Shown here: positions 29,165-38,600 of the stretch, in pieces
Layout: each line of letters starts with the position of its first letter
Position numbering within the stretch: the first letter of the stretch is position 1
Assembly: GCA_030447805.1 (NCBI GenBank)
Contig: JAUJOE010000003.1
Span: 280,727-344,726 of the forward strand
Length of the DNA stretch: 64,000 nt
From: Nocardioidaceae bacterium
GTDB taxonomy: Bacteria; Actinomycetota; Actinomycetes; Propionibacteriales; Nocardioidaceae
Direction of reading: 5' to 3'
Program-made: the position numbers and the translations under genes
The notes under the pieces: model-generated
Told to the model about the DNA's origin: nothing
Database searches by the model: none
Seen by the model: only the letters and a program-made list of their open reading frames with translations

Positions 29165-29703
29165 CGGGGTTCCTCTCGGACTTGTTCGGCCGTGGCGCTC
29201 GCCTGGCGCGCACGCAGGCTCCGCAGCGCGGTGGACGCATAGGACTTGACGGTTCCTCGGGAGAGGGACAGGACGGTCGCGATCTGGTCCTCGGTGAGGT
29301 CCTCGTAATAGCGGAGGACCAGTACGGCTCGCTCGCGAGGCGCCAGGGTCGCCAGAAGCACCCACAGATCGAGTCGATCTGTGGGGTCAGGAACGATCGT
29401 GGGTTCCTCGCGGACGCTTAGAAGACGATCCTTAAGGGCGCGTCGGCCACGGCGTCGTTGATCGTCGAGGTACTCGTTAAGCATCATCTTGCGCACGTAG
29501 GCCTCCGGGACGCCGGATCGTGTCACTTGGTCCCAGCGCTTGAATGCCTTGATCAGAGTGTCTTGAACCAGGTCTTGCCCTGCATCGCGGTCGCCCGTGA
29601 GGAGGTAGGCGGTCCGGTAGAGAACCGACCAGCGTGCTTGGGCGAACTCGTCAAAGCTGGGAACCGGCTGGCGCGGTCTCTTCTTCGTCCGATCCGTGGT
29701 CAT
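29161..29703 (-). CDS. SigE-family (SCO-type) ECF RNA polymerase sigma factor
   Basis: 180 aa. Region 2 is seen in RWSVLYRTAYLLTGDRDAGQ DLVQDTLIKAFKRW and region 4 in LAPRERAVLVLRYYEDLTED QIATVLSLSRGTVKSYASTA. These match the actinobacterial SigE-family 70-kDa-related ECF group that is encoded next to a membrane partner of unknown signal. It is co-transcribed with the downstream propeller protein. Confidence 0.9.
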   Translation of the reverse strand: MTTDRTKKRPRQPVPSFDEFAQARWSVLYRTAYLLTGDRDAGQDLVQDTLIKAFKRWDQVTRSGVPEAYVRKMMLNEYLDDQRRRGRRALKDRLLSVREEPTIVPDPTDRLDLWVLLATLAPRERAVLVLRYYEDLTEDQIATVLSLSRGTVKSYASTALRSLRARQASATAEQVREEPR

Positions 29704-30058
29704 TGGCTCACCCTCTCAAGACAATAGACGTCACGACCCGCCAAAAAGGTGGGGGTGGATGTGTCACCTCTGCCTCGCCTGTAACGGGTCGGGTGACCCC
29801 GGCCGTCGCTTCCCGTTGCGGCAGTCGACCGCGACCACAGGCTCGGCCGTCTTGGCTTCCAGCGTTGTTCCCCGTCCTGAAACCACCGTGATGATCGACG
29901 CTGCGACTTGGAGAGGACACCTTCGGCAACGATCGCCCTGCACAACCGCTGGGTTCACCGAAGACATCCAGCGGACGTCGTGCCTCTACTAGAGCCCCGC
30001 GCTTCGGAATGATGAAACCCGGCCTTCGGAAGCAATACGGCGTTGCGAGAGGAAAGAG
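29704..30058. other. Intergenic region, nothing recognised
   Basis: About 355 bases between the divergent sigma factor gene and the truncated nuclease gene. Overlapping track ORFs in this stretch have no recognisable composition. It should hold the promoters of both genes; the only clear signal is the purine-rich GAGAGGAAAGAG just before ATG 30059. Confidence 0.5.
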
Positions 30059-30385
30059 ATGGCTGCTGAGACACTCCTCGCGCATCTCACAGGAAGGTTT
30101 GTCACGCAGGCCGAGAATCTGGCGACAGAGTCCCTTGCTTTCTTGTTTGCCCGCTACCCGCTGGCCACCGGTGCCTTTGAGCGGTTCGTTGGGGCGTTCC
30201 ACGCAGACCTACCTGGCTCACTGAAGTATTGGCCTCAGAACTGGAGTGCCGATGACCAGTCCATCCCTGACCTGGTGGGAGTGGCTGTCGGCGGCGCGCA
30301 ACCACTGGTGGTGGAGGCAAAGTTCTGGGCTGGATTGACCGAGAATCAGCCGGTCACCCATTTCTGTCGAGTTGTCAGGCTGTAG
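30059..30385 (+). pseudogene. Truncated PD-(D/E)XK nuclease-like protein
   Basis: 108 aa. It reads ETLLAHLTGRFVTQAENLAT then SIPDLVGVAVGGAQPLVVEA KFWAGLTENQPV, where Asp in PDLVG and Glu/Lys in VVEAKFWAG form a PD-(D/E)XK nuclease motif. Intact relatives, as I recall them, are several hundred residues and continue after ENQPVxY; here the reading frame runs into the palindromic repeat at 30372 and stops. So this is an N-terminal stub, probably the remnant of a defence-type restriction nuclease gene. Confidence 0.6.
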
Positions 30386-30417
30386 AGGACATGTCTAGGC
30401 GTGCGACGGCCTGACAA
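30372..30417. repeat. TTGTCAG...CTGACAA palindromic element, copy 3
   Basis: TTGTCAGGC (30372-30380) and GCCTGACAA (30409-30417) are perfect inverted arms around 28 bases. It covers both the abrupt end of the nuclease stub and the last codons of dapC on the opposite strand. Arms and the GAGTTGTCAG flank are as in copies 1 and 2. Confidence 0.6.
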
Positions 30418-31561
30418 GTCGGGGGAGACGGTCGGCGGCGGCGGCGACGCGCTCGTCGGTCGCCGTCAGCGCCACCCGCACGTGCTCGGCACCCGCGCTG
30501 CCATAGAAGTCGCCGGGCGCGACCAGAATCCCATGGTCAGCCAGCCACGAAACGGTCTGCATCGCCGGCTCACCTCGAGTGGCCCACAGATAGAGCGAGC
30601 CCTCGGACAGGTCGATGCGGAACCCCGCCCGTTCCAACGCCTCGCGGAGCAGCAGCCGCCGCCTGCCGTACCGCTCCCGCTGCTCCTCAACGTGTACGTC
30701 GTCGCCGAGCGCTGCCAGCATCGCCGCCTGCACCGGTGCCGAAACCATCAGCCCGGCGTGGCGGCGTACCTCTCGCAGCTCGCCCACCAACCGGGGATCC
30801 CCCGCCACAAAAGCGGCCCGGTAGCCCGCGATGTTCGACCGCTTCGACAACGAGTGCACTGCCAGCACCGACTCGAGCGACCCCCCGTTCACGGCTGGGT
30901 CGAGCACCGACACAGCCTCAGCGGCGTCCCAGGTGTACTCGAGGTAGCACTCGTCCGAGGCCACCACGGCCCCCCGCTCCCGCGCCCACGTGATGACCTT
31001 CCGCAGGTGCGCGGCCGGCAGCACCCGGCCGGTGGGGTTGGCCGGTGAGTTCACCCAGACGAGCGGTACGTCGAGCGGCCCGGCAGCCAGCGTCGAGTCC
31101 GTCGCCAGGTAGTCGGCGCCGGCGAGCAAGGCGCCGACCACATACGTCGGGTAGGCGATCTCTGGCACCAGCACGGTCTGGCCGGCCGCGACGCCCAGCT
31201 GGGCAGGCAGCGCCGCAACGAGCTCCTTCGAGCCCACCGTGGGCAGCACGCAGTCCTCGCCCAGCCCGACCGCGCCACACCGGCGCTGCAGGTAACCGAT
31301 GATCGCGGCCCGCAGCTCGGGCGTGCCCCAGACGGTGGGGTAGCCGGGGGCATCGGCCGCCGCGCTCAGCGCCGCCTGCACCGCCGCGGGCGTGGGGTCG
31401 ACGGGGGTTCCGATGGACAGGTCGACCAGCCCGTCAGGATGGGCAGCCGCCCGCTCCTTGTGGCCGGCGATCCGGTCCCAGGGGAAGTCGGGCAGGCGCC
31501 GCGAAACCGACTGCGCCGCCAACCCGGTCCGGGGAGGCGGCGCAGCGGAACGGCCGGGCAC
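30395..31561 (-). CDS. dapC: Succinyldiaminopimelate aminotransferase
   Basis: 388 aa class I PLP aminotransferase of the actinobacterial DapC type. Visible are FPWDRIAGHKERAAAHPDGL, LSIGTPVDPTPAAVQAAL, WVNSPANPTGRVLPAAHL, SDECYLEYTW and the PLP lysine in VHSLSKRSNIAGYRAAF. GTG 31561 shares one base with the ferredoxin stop (TAGTG), so the pair is translationally coupled as in Rv1177-Rv1178. The track ORF start at 31771 is inside the ferredoxin gene and is rejected. Confidence 0.9.
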   Translation of the reverse strand: MPGRSAAPPPRTGLAAQSVSRRLPDFPWDRIAGHKERAAAHPDGLVDLSIGTPVDPTPAAVQAALSAAADAPGYPTVWGTPELRAAIIGYLQRRCGAVGLGEDCVLPTVGSKELVAALPAQLGVAAGQTVLVPEIAYPTYVVGALLAGADYLATDSTLAAGPLDVPLVWVNSPANPTGRVLPAAHLRKVITWARERGAVVASDECYLEYTWDAAEAVSVLDPAVNGGSLESVLAVHSLSKRSNIAGYRAAFVAGDPRLVGELREVRRHAGLMVSAPVQAAMLAALGDDVHVEEQRERYGRRRLLLREALERAGFRIDLSEGSLYLWATRGEPAMQTVSWLADHGILVAPGDFYGSAGAEHVRVALTATDERVAAAADRLPRLVRPSHA

Positions 31562-31887
31562 TATTCGTCGTGGGCTTGTGGGGGCAGCGCGGCGATGGTC
31601 GGGTGGTCCTTGTCGATGAGGCCCATCTTGGCGGCCCCACCCGGGGAGCCGAGGTCGTCGAAGAACTCCACGTTGGCGGCGTAGTACTGCTTCCACTGCT
31701 CCGGGGTGTCGTCCTCGTAGAAGATCGCCTCCACGGGGCAGACGGGCTCGCAGGCACCGCAGTCGACGCACTCGTCGGGATGGATGTAGAGCATCCGCTG
31801 ACCCTCATAGATGCAGTCGACGGGGCACTCGTCGACACAGCCCCGGTCCTTCAAGTCGACACACGGCTGCGCGATGACGTACGTCAC
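31561..31887 (-). CDS. fdxA: 7Fe ferredoxin (FdxA/FdxC type)
   Basis: 108 aa. Cluster motifs: CVDLKDRGCVDECPVDCIYE for the [3Fe-4S] side and CVDCGACEPVCPVEAIFYED for the [4Fe-4S] side, followed by the long C-terminal segment typical of actinobacterial seven-iron ferredoxins. An electron carrier in the cytosol; its partner is not defined by the neighbourhood. Confidence 0.93.
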   Translation of the reverse strand: MTYVIAQPCVDLKDRGCVDECPVDCIYEGQRMLYIHPDECVDCGACEPVCPVEAIFYEDDTPEQWKQYYAANVEFFDDLGSPGGAAKMGLIDKDHPTIAALPPQAHDE

Positions 31888-32030
31888 CTTGGTCCTCCTC
31901 GATGTCTGCGGTCTGCCGTCAGCGGTCTGCCGTCAGCGGCGGCGCTGCAACGTCACTAGTATCGTGCACCACCCCTAGTATCTATGCCCCTGCGGCGCCC
32001 ACCGCACGCAGGTCATGTGTCGGAGGGTCG

Positions 32031-32288
32031 ATGACGCTCCATCCCGGTCTCGTCGGCCAGCGCGTCGTCGTACGCCGAGTGGTCCGCGGCGAGGTCGGGC
32101 CGAGCGGCGGGCCGGCCCTGACCGACGTACTCGGGATCTTGGAGGCATGGGACGACCAAACGCTCTCGGTACGTCGAGAAGGCGGCCAGCTGGTGACCGT
32201 GCCGGTCGCGGACGTGGTGGCTGGTAAGCAGATCCCCGCTCGGGCGAAGCGGCGAGGTGCGGGTGGGCCGCGCTCGACCACCGGCTAG
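32031..32288 (+). CDS. Small SH3-like barrel protein, N-terminal domain of a GNAT family
   Basis: 85 aa starting at ATG 32031 with GGAGG upstream. The text LVGQRVVVRRVVRGEVGPSG GPALTDVLGILEAW matches what I recall as the N-terminal barrel of actinobacterial two-domain acetyltransferases encoded beside ferredoxin genes. Here the GNAT part is absent and the gene stops at TAG 32286-32288, shared with the stop of the convergent VanW gene (CTAG). Either a free-standing version or a truncation. Confidence 0.65.
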   Translation: MTLHPGLVGQRVVVRRVVRGEVGPSGGPALTDVLGILEAWDDQTLSVRREGGQLVTVPVADVVAGKQIPARAKRRGAGGPRSTTG

Positions 32289-33929
32289 CGGCAGACAACC
32301 CGGTCTTGCCGCGTGTACTCCGAGTGGGTGACGTCGGAGTCGACGCGCTCACCGCGCCGGAGGAACACCCGGGTCACGTCGACCTCGAAACCGGGGCTCC
32401 CCGGCTGCGGCCAAGCAGCGCGGCGACCTGACCACGTTTACCCTCGGTTTGTCCAGCTGGTAGCGGTTCGACGTTCGCACCTTGATCTGCCAGTACCGGG
32501 TGCTCCACAGGTCGACGTGCACGATCGCGCCGCCGCCTCGCGACCGCTCGACCGTCGCGCGGAAGAACACGCCGTACGGGCTGTCGTTGCGGAGCAGCAG
32601 GTCGCGGTTTGGCGGACGCACGCGAGCGTCGCGGCCTAGCGGGTATTGGCCCGTGTAGAAGACCGTCGGAGAGTGCTTGAGGACGGCCAGGCCGGCTTTG
32701 AATGCGGCGTCGAAGGTGGTGGCCGCCAAGAGGGTCGCTGGCTGCACATCGCGGCGAGCATCGACCTGGTCAAGGAAGCTCAGCGTCTCACCGGGCTTCA
32801 GCAGTACGCCGTCGAGCTGCCGAGCGGCCGGCGCAAGCTCGGAGACGGCCACGGTGGAGTACCGCGTGCTGGCAGTTGCCACCGGCGTACGGACCCCCAG
32901 CTCCCGGGCGTCTCTCGTGGTGAACGTCGACTCTATCCGCTTGGTACTGACCGCCGCCGTGCGTTCGTCGCCCTCTCGGCTGACCGCGCGGAGCACGGCG
33001 GCCGCCCACTCCTCCGCACCGACGGAGATGCCGGTGCGGCTCGGAATCACCACCGGACGCGACTTCCCAAAGACGATCTTGGCCTTGACCGGTGCGTTGG
33101 GCAGCGTCCCGATCACCCCCTGGGAGCGTTGGTACAGACGGCTGGCGTCGACCGTCAGCCGAAGGTCGGAGTCCACCACCTCGGTGCCCAGCACAGGCGC
33201 GAAGATCTTCGGTTCCAAGGTGAGCTTCGTGTCGGCCACCCGCAGCGTCGCCGGCTCGCTGACGGCTCGGGTAGCGACGGTGCCGGCGAACGTTCGGGCC
33301 TCGGTGTTGGTGATCGCCGGCTCCACCGGCGCCACGGGTAGCCGAACCGTACGCTCCCCCGCCCGCACGGCGGCGGCCAGGCGTTGCTTGGACTCCTCGA
33401 CGGCAAGGGCCTGGCCGGTGCGTCCGAACACCACCTGCGGGCGCCCGGATGCGAACGACACCGTAGCGTCGCGCGGCTCGCGCCTGACGTCGGCGGCCAC
33501 CCGGGCCAGCGCGGCGTCGAGCTTGGCCTCATCGATGACGAGCTCCGGGTCGATCTCCGCACCGCCGAGCAACACCCGAACCATGTGCCGAGGGTCCCAG
33601 CTCTCCCCACCGAGCGCGGTGTGAATGCTGGCGTCGATGTCGAAATCCATCCCCGCCCGCTGCGGCTTGAGGCGGTATCGATCACCGGCCGCCACCAGCG
33701 TCAGCGGCTTCTCGATCCGCGACCCGAGCCCTTCGTCTACGGCGACCCGAGCCTGGCTGGGTGTCATGCCGCCCACGTCTACCCCGCCGATCGCCGTACC
33801 CCACGGCAGCTTGTTGCCTGCGGCGAAGTAGCCGATGGCGTACAGCCCAACGAGGATGCCGATCACGCCGAAGAGGAACAAGAACCCGTAGCGCACGTCG
33901 TGGGTCTTCGGCAGGTCGTCGTCGTACAC
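32285..33929 (-). CDS. VanW-family protein, frameshift near 32396
   Basis: About 547 aa after repair. A transmembrane helix (YGFLFLFGVIGILVGLYAIG) precedes two YoaR-like putative peptidoglycan-binding domains (residues 45-250) and the VanW domain (ELAPAARQLDGVLLKPGETL, FYTGQYPLGRDARVRPPNRD). The ORF in the track ends early in EPRFRGRRDPGVPPAR; shifting near 32396 (GGGGCTCCCC) gives the plausible end SPGFEVDVTRVFLRRGERVD and TRQDRVVCR with stop at 32285. VanW proteins are cell-envelope proteins of unknown activity. Confidence 0.83.
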
Positions 33930-33947
33930 CCCGGCGCTCTCGACTCC

Positions 33948-34328
33948 TCACGTCGGGTCACCTGCTGCAACCCCCGGCCACATCGCGGTGACCAACACCG
34001 ACACGGTGGCCACGAGCAGGAACGCCTTTCCGAGCAGGTCGCCGGCGATGACGTAGTCGCCTTCTGGACGTCCGTTCAGCAACGCGGCAAGCCCGGCGAC
34101 CCAGCCGCCGGCGGCGGCGAAGCCCAGCGCCCTGGTGCCGCCCCGGGCCAGCACCACTGTCGCGACGGAGGCGCCGACGCCGAGCAGCAGACCCCACGGT
34201 ACGACGATGTCGCCCGGCCGCCAGGCCGCCCGCGACAACAACCCAGCCAGGACCGCCACGCCAACCGACAGCGCGGCGACGACGGCAGCCGTCACCAGGC
34301 CCATGACCGTGCGGCTCGCTGCGCGCAC
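33948..34328 (-). CDS. Four-helix membrane protein (DUF6113-like)
   Basis: 126 aa with four hydrophobic segments (LVTAAVVAALSVGVAVLAGL, DIVVPWGLLLGVGASVATVV, ALGFAAAGGWVAGLAALL, KAFLLVATVSVLVTAMW). It starts at GTG 34328, three bases after the mshB stop, and so is coupled to mshB. A similar small membrane protein follows mshB in mycobacteria (Rv1171). Function unknown. Confidence 0.78.
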   Translation of the reverse strand: MRAASRTVMGLVTAAVVAALSVGVAVLAGLLSRAAWRPGDIVVPWGLLLGVGASVATVVLARGGTRALGFAAAGGWVAGLAALLNGRPEGDYVIAGDLLGKAFLLVATVSVLVTAMWPGVAAGDPT

Positions 34329-34331
34329 CGG

Positions 34332-35246
34332 TCAGGCCACGCCTGCGAAGAGGTCGGTCGCTCGCCTGGGGCCGCGCCGGCGCGGCCCTTCACCAGCCGG
34401 TAGAACTCCTTGCTCCACACCTGGTTGCCGAGGTTGTTCGACATCGCGAAGAACGGACCGTCGACGCTGATCTGGGTGGCGTGCGCAGCCATCGCGGCCA
34501 GCTTCTGCTCGACGTAGGCGTCACCGTCGATCTCGGCGGTGAGGAACTCATCAGCGACCGCGAAGGGCGGCAGCGGCCCGTCGGGGTCCATCCCCTCGAA
34601 CGTCGTTGTGTCGCCCATCTCGCGCAGCCGGCGCATGCCCTCGCGAAACAGCGACTCCGACATTGCCGTCCAGTAGATCTTGGCGACGTCCCAGGCGGCG
34701 CCGAGGTCGGGGCGGTACGACGGCGCGGCGGCCAGCGCGGCGGCGTACATCGCGACCCGATGGGCCTGGACGTGGTCAGGGTGGCCGTAGCCGCCCGCCT
34801 CGTCGTACGTCACCAAGACCTGGGGGCGCACCTCGCGGATGATCTCGACGAGGTGGTTGGCGGCCTCGGTGAGGTCGGCTGCCCAGAAGGAGTCGGGGCG
34901 TACGTCGGGGGCGCCGTCGCGAGCCCGGCCGGGTTGTAGGCCATCCCGGTGTCGCGGTAGCGCCCCGGGCCGCCGAGGAAGCGGTAGTCGGTAACGCCGA
35001 GCGCCGCCATGGCCTTCTCCAGCTCGCCGATGCGGTACTGGCCCAGCTTGTCGTCGTTGTCCGGCGCGAGGTGCGCCAGCTCCTCGACCAGCACCTCGCC
35101 CTCCTCGCCGAGCGTGCAGGTGACCAACGTGACCTGAGCCCCTCGGCGACGTACCTGGCCATCGAGGCGCCGTTGTTGATCGACTCGTCGTCGGGGTGCG
35201 CGTGGACAAGGAGCATCCGGCGGTCGGGCGCGGAGCCAGCAGTCAT
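34332..35246 (-). CDS. mshB: N-acetyl-1-D-myo-inositol-2-amino-2-deoxy-alpha-D-glucopyranoside deacetylase, three frame breaks
   Basis: Zinc deacetylase of mycothiol synthesis. [20 protein letters not shown] holds the zinc [16 protein letters not shown] and [20 protein letters not shown] (third ligand) confirm MshB. Frames break near 35138 (after a G4 run), near 34917 (C5 run in the GCGCCCCCGACG stretch) and near 34370 (C-terminus, where the other frame gives [10 protein letters not shown] then stop at 34332). All are single-base events at short homopolymers in an essential-type gene, so sequencing error is likely. Confidence 0.88.
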
Positions 35247-35327
35247 AACGAAAGCCTACGACGCCGCGGGTGTCCGGTTTGACCCGATCGGTTTGGCCAC
35301 CGCCGCTAGCATCCGACGCTGAGACCG

Positions 35328-36497
35328 CTATGACGTGCTCAGCGTCGGATCCTCCGGCGCAGCAGCAGCGAGGGCTCGCTCGATGACTGGCAGTCGGGAG
35401 CGCAGGTCGGCAACGGCTCGGGCTGTGTGCTCGGGCTCACCGATCTTCCCCAGGTTGAGCATGCCGGTGTCGCCAGCGGCCTGGCCGTGTCTGATGAGCC
35501 GGACAGAGCGATCGATCCGTGGCCCGACGCCGGCGAGGATGTCGGTGGCCGACACGTCGCCGTACGTCTCTGCCATCACCGTCAGCCGGTACGCCGACTG
35601 GTGCGGTGGCAGGGCACGGTGCAGCGGCACCCAGTTCCAGGCAGCGAAGGCCAGGTCTTCCAGTCGCGTGCCCGGGCCGGCCACGTCCCAGTCGAACACT
35701 CCGACCACCCGCTCGCCGGTGGCACTGGAACTGACGGCGACGTTGTACGGCGCGAAGTCGTGGTGGCAGATCAGCTCTCCCGCCGCAAGCTGGCGGCTCC
35801 CCCATCGCCACGGGCCGTCGGAGGAGTAGCCCTCGACGGCGTCGTGGTAACGGCGCAGCCACCGCATCGCACTCACCAGCACGTCGAGCGCCGCCATTTC
35901 GCCGTCGACCGTGATGACCCGCCCGGGCAGGTAGGTCAGCGCCTCTCTGCCGCGTTCGTCGACGCCGAGCACCTCGGGCACACCGTCGAAGCCGACCGCG
36001 CGCAGGTGCCGCAGCAGCCCGTGCACGGCCGGAGTCCACGGACCGGTTGGCCGGCGTACCGTCGGCCCCACCCGTACCGCTCCGCCGACGTTTCCCCCCT
36101 CCAGCCGCTGACCGTCGAGCAGCCGGGCGCGCAGCTCGGCCAGGAAGGGGCGGTCCGAGGGCAACCAGTCCACCTCGTCGAGCTCCTCCGGACCGAGCCA
36201 CCTGACCGCGTCGTGCTCACGCGGAGTCGGCTCGCCCGATACGACCGCGGCGACGTGTGCCGTGAGCTCGTACCCCGGCTTGATCGGGACGCAGCCGGCC
36301 AGCGACGAGACCACCACCACCTCGCACCCGAGCTCCTCGCGCACCTCACGCACGACCGCGTCGTTGGCCGTCTCCCCGGCGTGGACCTTGCCGCCTGGCA
36401 GCTCCCAGCCGCCCGCCACGTCCGCCGGCCCGACGCGTCGAGCGGCGAGCACCCGGCCGTGCCGCACGATCGCCGCAGCGGCCACCTCGAGAGCCAT
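35328..36497 (-). CDS. Nudix hydrolase fused to an aminoglycoside-phosphotransferase-like kinase
   Basis: 389 aa in one intact frame. Residues 1-130 are a MutT-type Nudix domain: [20 protein letters not shown] then REVREELG completes the Nudix box. Residues 140-389 are an APH-fold kinase: [20 protein letters not shown], catalytic loop [13 protein letters not shown] and the metal Asp in [11 protein letters not shown]. In relatives I know these are separate proteins, the second starting near [12 protein letters not shown]. Given frequent indels nearby, an artefactual fusion cannot be excluded. Substrates unknown. Confidence 0.8.
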   Translation of the reverse strand: MALEVAAAAIVRHGRVLAARRVGPADVAGGWELPGGKVHAGETANDAVVREVREELGCEVVVVSSLAGCVPIKPGYELTAHVAAVVSGEPTPREHDAVRWLGPEELDEVDWLPSDRPFLAELRARLLDGQRLEGGNVGGAVRVGPTVRRPTGPWTPAVHGLLRHLRAVGFDGVPEVLGVDERGREALTYLPGRVITVDGEMAALDVLVSAMRWLRRYHDAVEGYSSDGPWRWGSRQLAAGELICHHDFAPYNVAVSSSATGERVVGVFDWDVAGPGTRLEDLAFAAWNWVPLHRALPPHQSAYRLTVMAETYGDVSATDILAGVGPRIDRSVRLIRHGQAAGDTGMLNLGKIGEPEHTARAVADLRSRLPVIERALAAAAPEDPTLSTS

Positions 36498-36600
36498 CGC
36501 CGCACCCTATCGACGCGCGCCATACTCGGCCCGTAACTTTCCGGGAACTCCAACCCGGCTGCGGACATAAGCAGGTGTGAGGCCACTCGAGGGGACGTTC

Positions 36601-37209
36601 ATGAGCCAGCCCGACACCGAGCCGTCGGACCCGGTGCTGGTCGAGCAGCTCAACGCCGGCGGTGGCAGCGCGCTCGCGACCCTTTTCGACCGGCACGGCG
36701 ACGCGATCTACAACTACTGCTTCCGGCGTACGGCGTCCTGGCACGCCGCTGAGGACGCGACCGCCACCGTCTTCCTGGAGGCCTGGCGTGGCCGCGGCCG
36801 GGTTTCGGCGTACGACGACTCGGCGCTGCCGTGGCTGTACGGCATCGCCAACAACGTGTGCCGCAACCTGGCCCGCACGTCCCGGCGCCACCTGCACGCG
36901 GTCGGTCGGATGCCGACGGAGGGGACGGCACCCGACCCCGCCGACCTGGTGGCCGACCAGGTCGACAGCGAGCGCCGGATGGCTGCGGTTCTCGCGGCCA
37001 TCCGGCGGTTGCCGCGGCGCGAGCAGGACGTGCTTGCCCTGGTGGCCTGGACCGGACTCAGCTACGAACAAGCCGCAGCCGCGCTGGATGTGCCGGTCGG
37101 CACCGTGCGGTCGCGCTTGTCCCGGGCCCGCCAGCGCCTGGCCACCTCGCTGGCCTCGCTCGACAACTCGACGTCTACTCACCCACGAACTGGGGACGAC
37201 CATGCCTGA
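36601..37209 (+). CDS. ECF RNA polymerase sigma factor
   Basis: 202 aa from ATG 36601, preceded by GAGGGG at good spacing. Region 2: LFDRHGDAIYNYCFRRTASW HAAEDATATVFLEAWR; region 4: LPRREQDVLALVAWTGLSYE QAAAALDVPVGTVRSRLSRA. The stop overlaps the ATG of the following membrane protein gene, which is the probable regulator. Confidence 0.9.
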   Translation: MSQPDTEPSDPVLVEQLNAGGGSALATLFDRHGDAIYNYCFRRTASWHAAEDATATVFLEAWRGRGRVSAYDDSALPWLYGIANNVCRNLARTSRRHLHAVGRMPTEGTAPDPADLVADQVDSERRMAAVLAAIRRLPRREQDVLALVAWTGLSYEQAAAALDVPVGTVRSRLSRARQRLATSLASLDNSTSTHPRTGDDHA

Positions 37210-38326
37210 CACACCAGACCTCACTCCGCCACCCGAGCAGCCGATGCCCGACGAGGCGCGCGCCCACATCCGCCGTCAGCTTGCAGGAGCGGCGGCCGGC
37301 GACGACACGGGCCAGGGTGGCCGCGGCGCCGCGGTTCGTTGGGGGCGCTGGACCACCCCGGTGGTCGCCGCGGCCGCGGTTGTTGCCGTCGTACTCGGTG
37401 CGTTCGCGGTCAGGACAACCCAAGACAACAGCAGCGGACCTGGCCGCGGCTCCCTGCAGCCCGCCGACACATCAACCGGGTCACCGGACACCGCGAAGCC
37501 AACTGGCGCGCCTGGCACTGCCTCGGCTTCCGCATCCCCAGGGCCGGGGCTAAAGACACCTACACCGCCTCCTCCGACGGCTACCAACGGGCTTCCCGTG
37601 CCTCCACCGACGACAGTGCAGCCAACCGGCGCACCTGGCACTGCCTCGCCGTCCGCATCACCGGGGCCTGGGATGACCACAGTGCCGACACCGCCTGCAT
37701 TGCCGCCCAACCCTCCACCGCCTACTGCAGTTCTGCCCGGCGGCCCCGAGTTCCCTGACGAGGCGGTCAGCTGCGACGACGAGGTCAAGGAGTTCGCGCG
37801 CTTCGAGCCCAGCCTGCGTGACGCCGCGGTAACCGCGCAGCGAGAAACCGCTCTCGGCACCATCTACCTGTACGAGACGAACACCGCGTGGGTGGTCTGC
37901 GACGACTCCACCGCGGTCCCAGGCGGCCCCCATTCGGAGCGGGGATACACCCCAACACTCATCTCGTTCCACAAGAAGTCCCAGGATTACTCCCTCTACC
38001 TGGACACGTTGGCCGTCAGCCAGAACTACATCGCCAGCCCGGACGGCGCGTACAGCTACTTCTTTGCAGGCGGCCACGACTTCGACGGAGTCCAGGCCAT
38101 CTCCTACACCTTCCCCGACGGCCACACCGAAGACGCGGTTGTCGGCAAGAACGGATTCTGGTCGATGAGCTACCTGCCTACAGATGGCGTGCTGGCGGAC
38201 CCCAGGACGAATACCTCCCGGCTTGACCCGATAAAGGTGAAACTCCGCCACTCCTACGACAACTTCTGGGTCGCCTCCCTGGAGTGGGGTGAGGACACCT
38301 GCGCCCAGCTCAACCACGGCTGCTAG
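37202..38326 (+). CDS. Membrane protein with Pro/Thr-rich linker, sigma factor partner
   Basis: 374 aa from ATG 37202. The cytosolic N-terminus (DEARAHIRRQLAGAA) is followed by a helix (TTPVVAAAAVVAVVLGAFAV) and a long low-complexity linker with an internal repeat: PTGAPGTASASASPGPGLKT and PTGAPGTASPSASPGPGMTT. The outer domain starts at GGPEFPDEAVSCDDEVKEFA and contains four or more cysteines plus aromatic-rich strands (YSYFFAGGHDFDGVQAISYT). By context it is an anti-sigma-like sensor; no known domain recognised. Confidence 0.68.
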   Translation: MPDTPDLTPPPEQPMPDEARAHIRRQLAGAAAGDDTGQGGRGAAVRWGRWTTPVVAAAAVVAVVLGAFAVRTTQDNSSGPGRGSLQPADTSTGSPDTAKPTGAPGTASASASPGPGLKTPTPPPPTATNGLPVPPPTTVQPTGAPGTASPSASPGPGMTTVPTPPALPPNPPPPTAVLPGGPEFPDEAVSCDDEVKEFARFEPSLRDAAVTAQRETALGTIYLYETNTAWVVCDDSTAVPGGPHSERGYTPTLISFHKKSQDYSLYLDTLAVSQNYIASPDGAYSYFFAGGHDFDGVQAISYTFPDGHTEDAVVGKNGFWSMSYLPTDGVLADPRTNTSRLDPIKVKLRHSYDNFWVASLEWGEDTCAQLNHGC

Positions 38327-38600
38327 GCGGGGACACACCGGCGCTGGACAAAGGGAGAGACCGGCGAGGGACTCGAAGCGCCGTAAAGGAGCGAAGCGAA
38401 GGCGCGAGAGCCATCGCCGGGCTCGACCGGGCCAGGGCCACCGCGTACGAGCCGCAGCCTCGACGACGGCAAGGCCAGCTCCAACGTGACAGAACAGACA
38501 GCCCCTTACCCCCATCCTGGAGAGATTCCGTCCGCGCCGATGTGGTTGGATTTCGGGCAGGAATGGCACGGCCTGAGCCGAGCGCCGTAAAGGGGTTTGG

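Noticed and set aside
29708-30202. 164-codon minus-strand ORF across the gap before the nuclease stub
   Set aside because: Overlaps the stub on the opposite strand and shows no domain or biased codon use.
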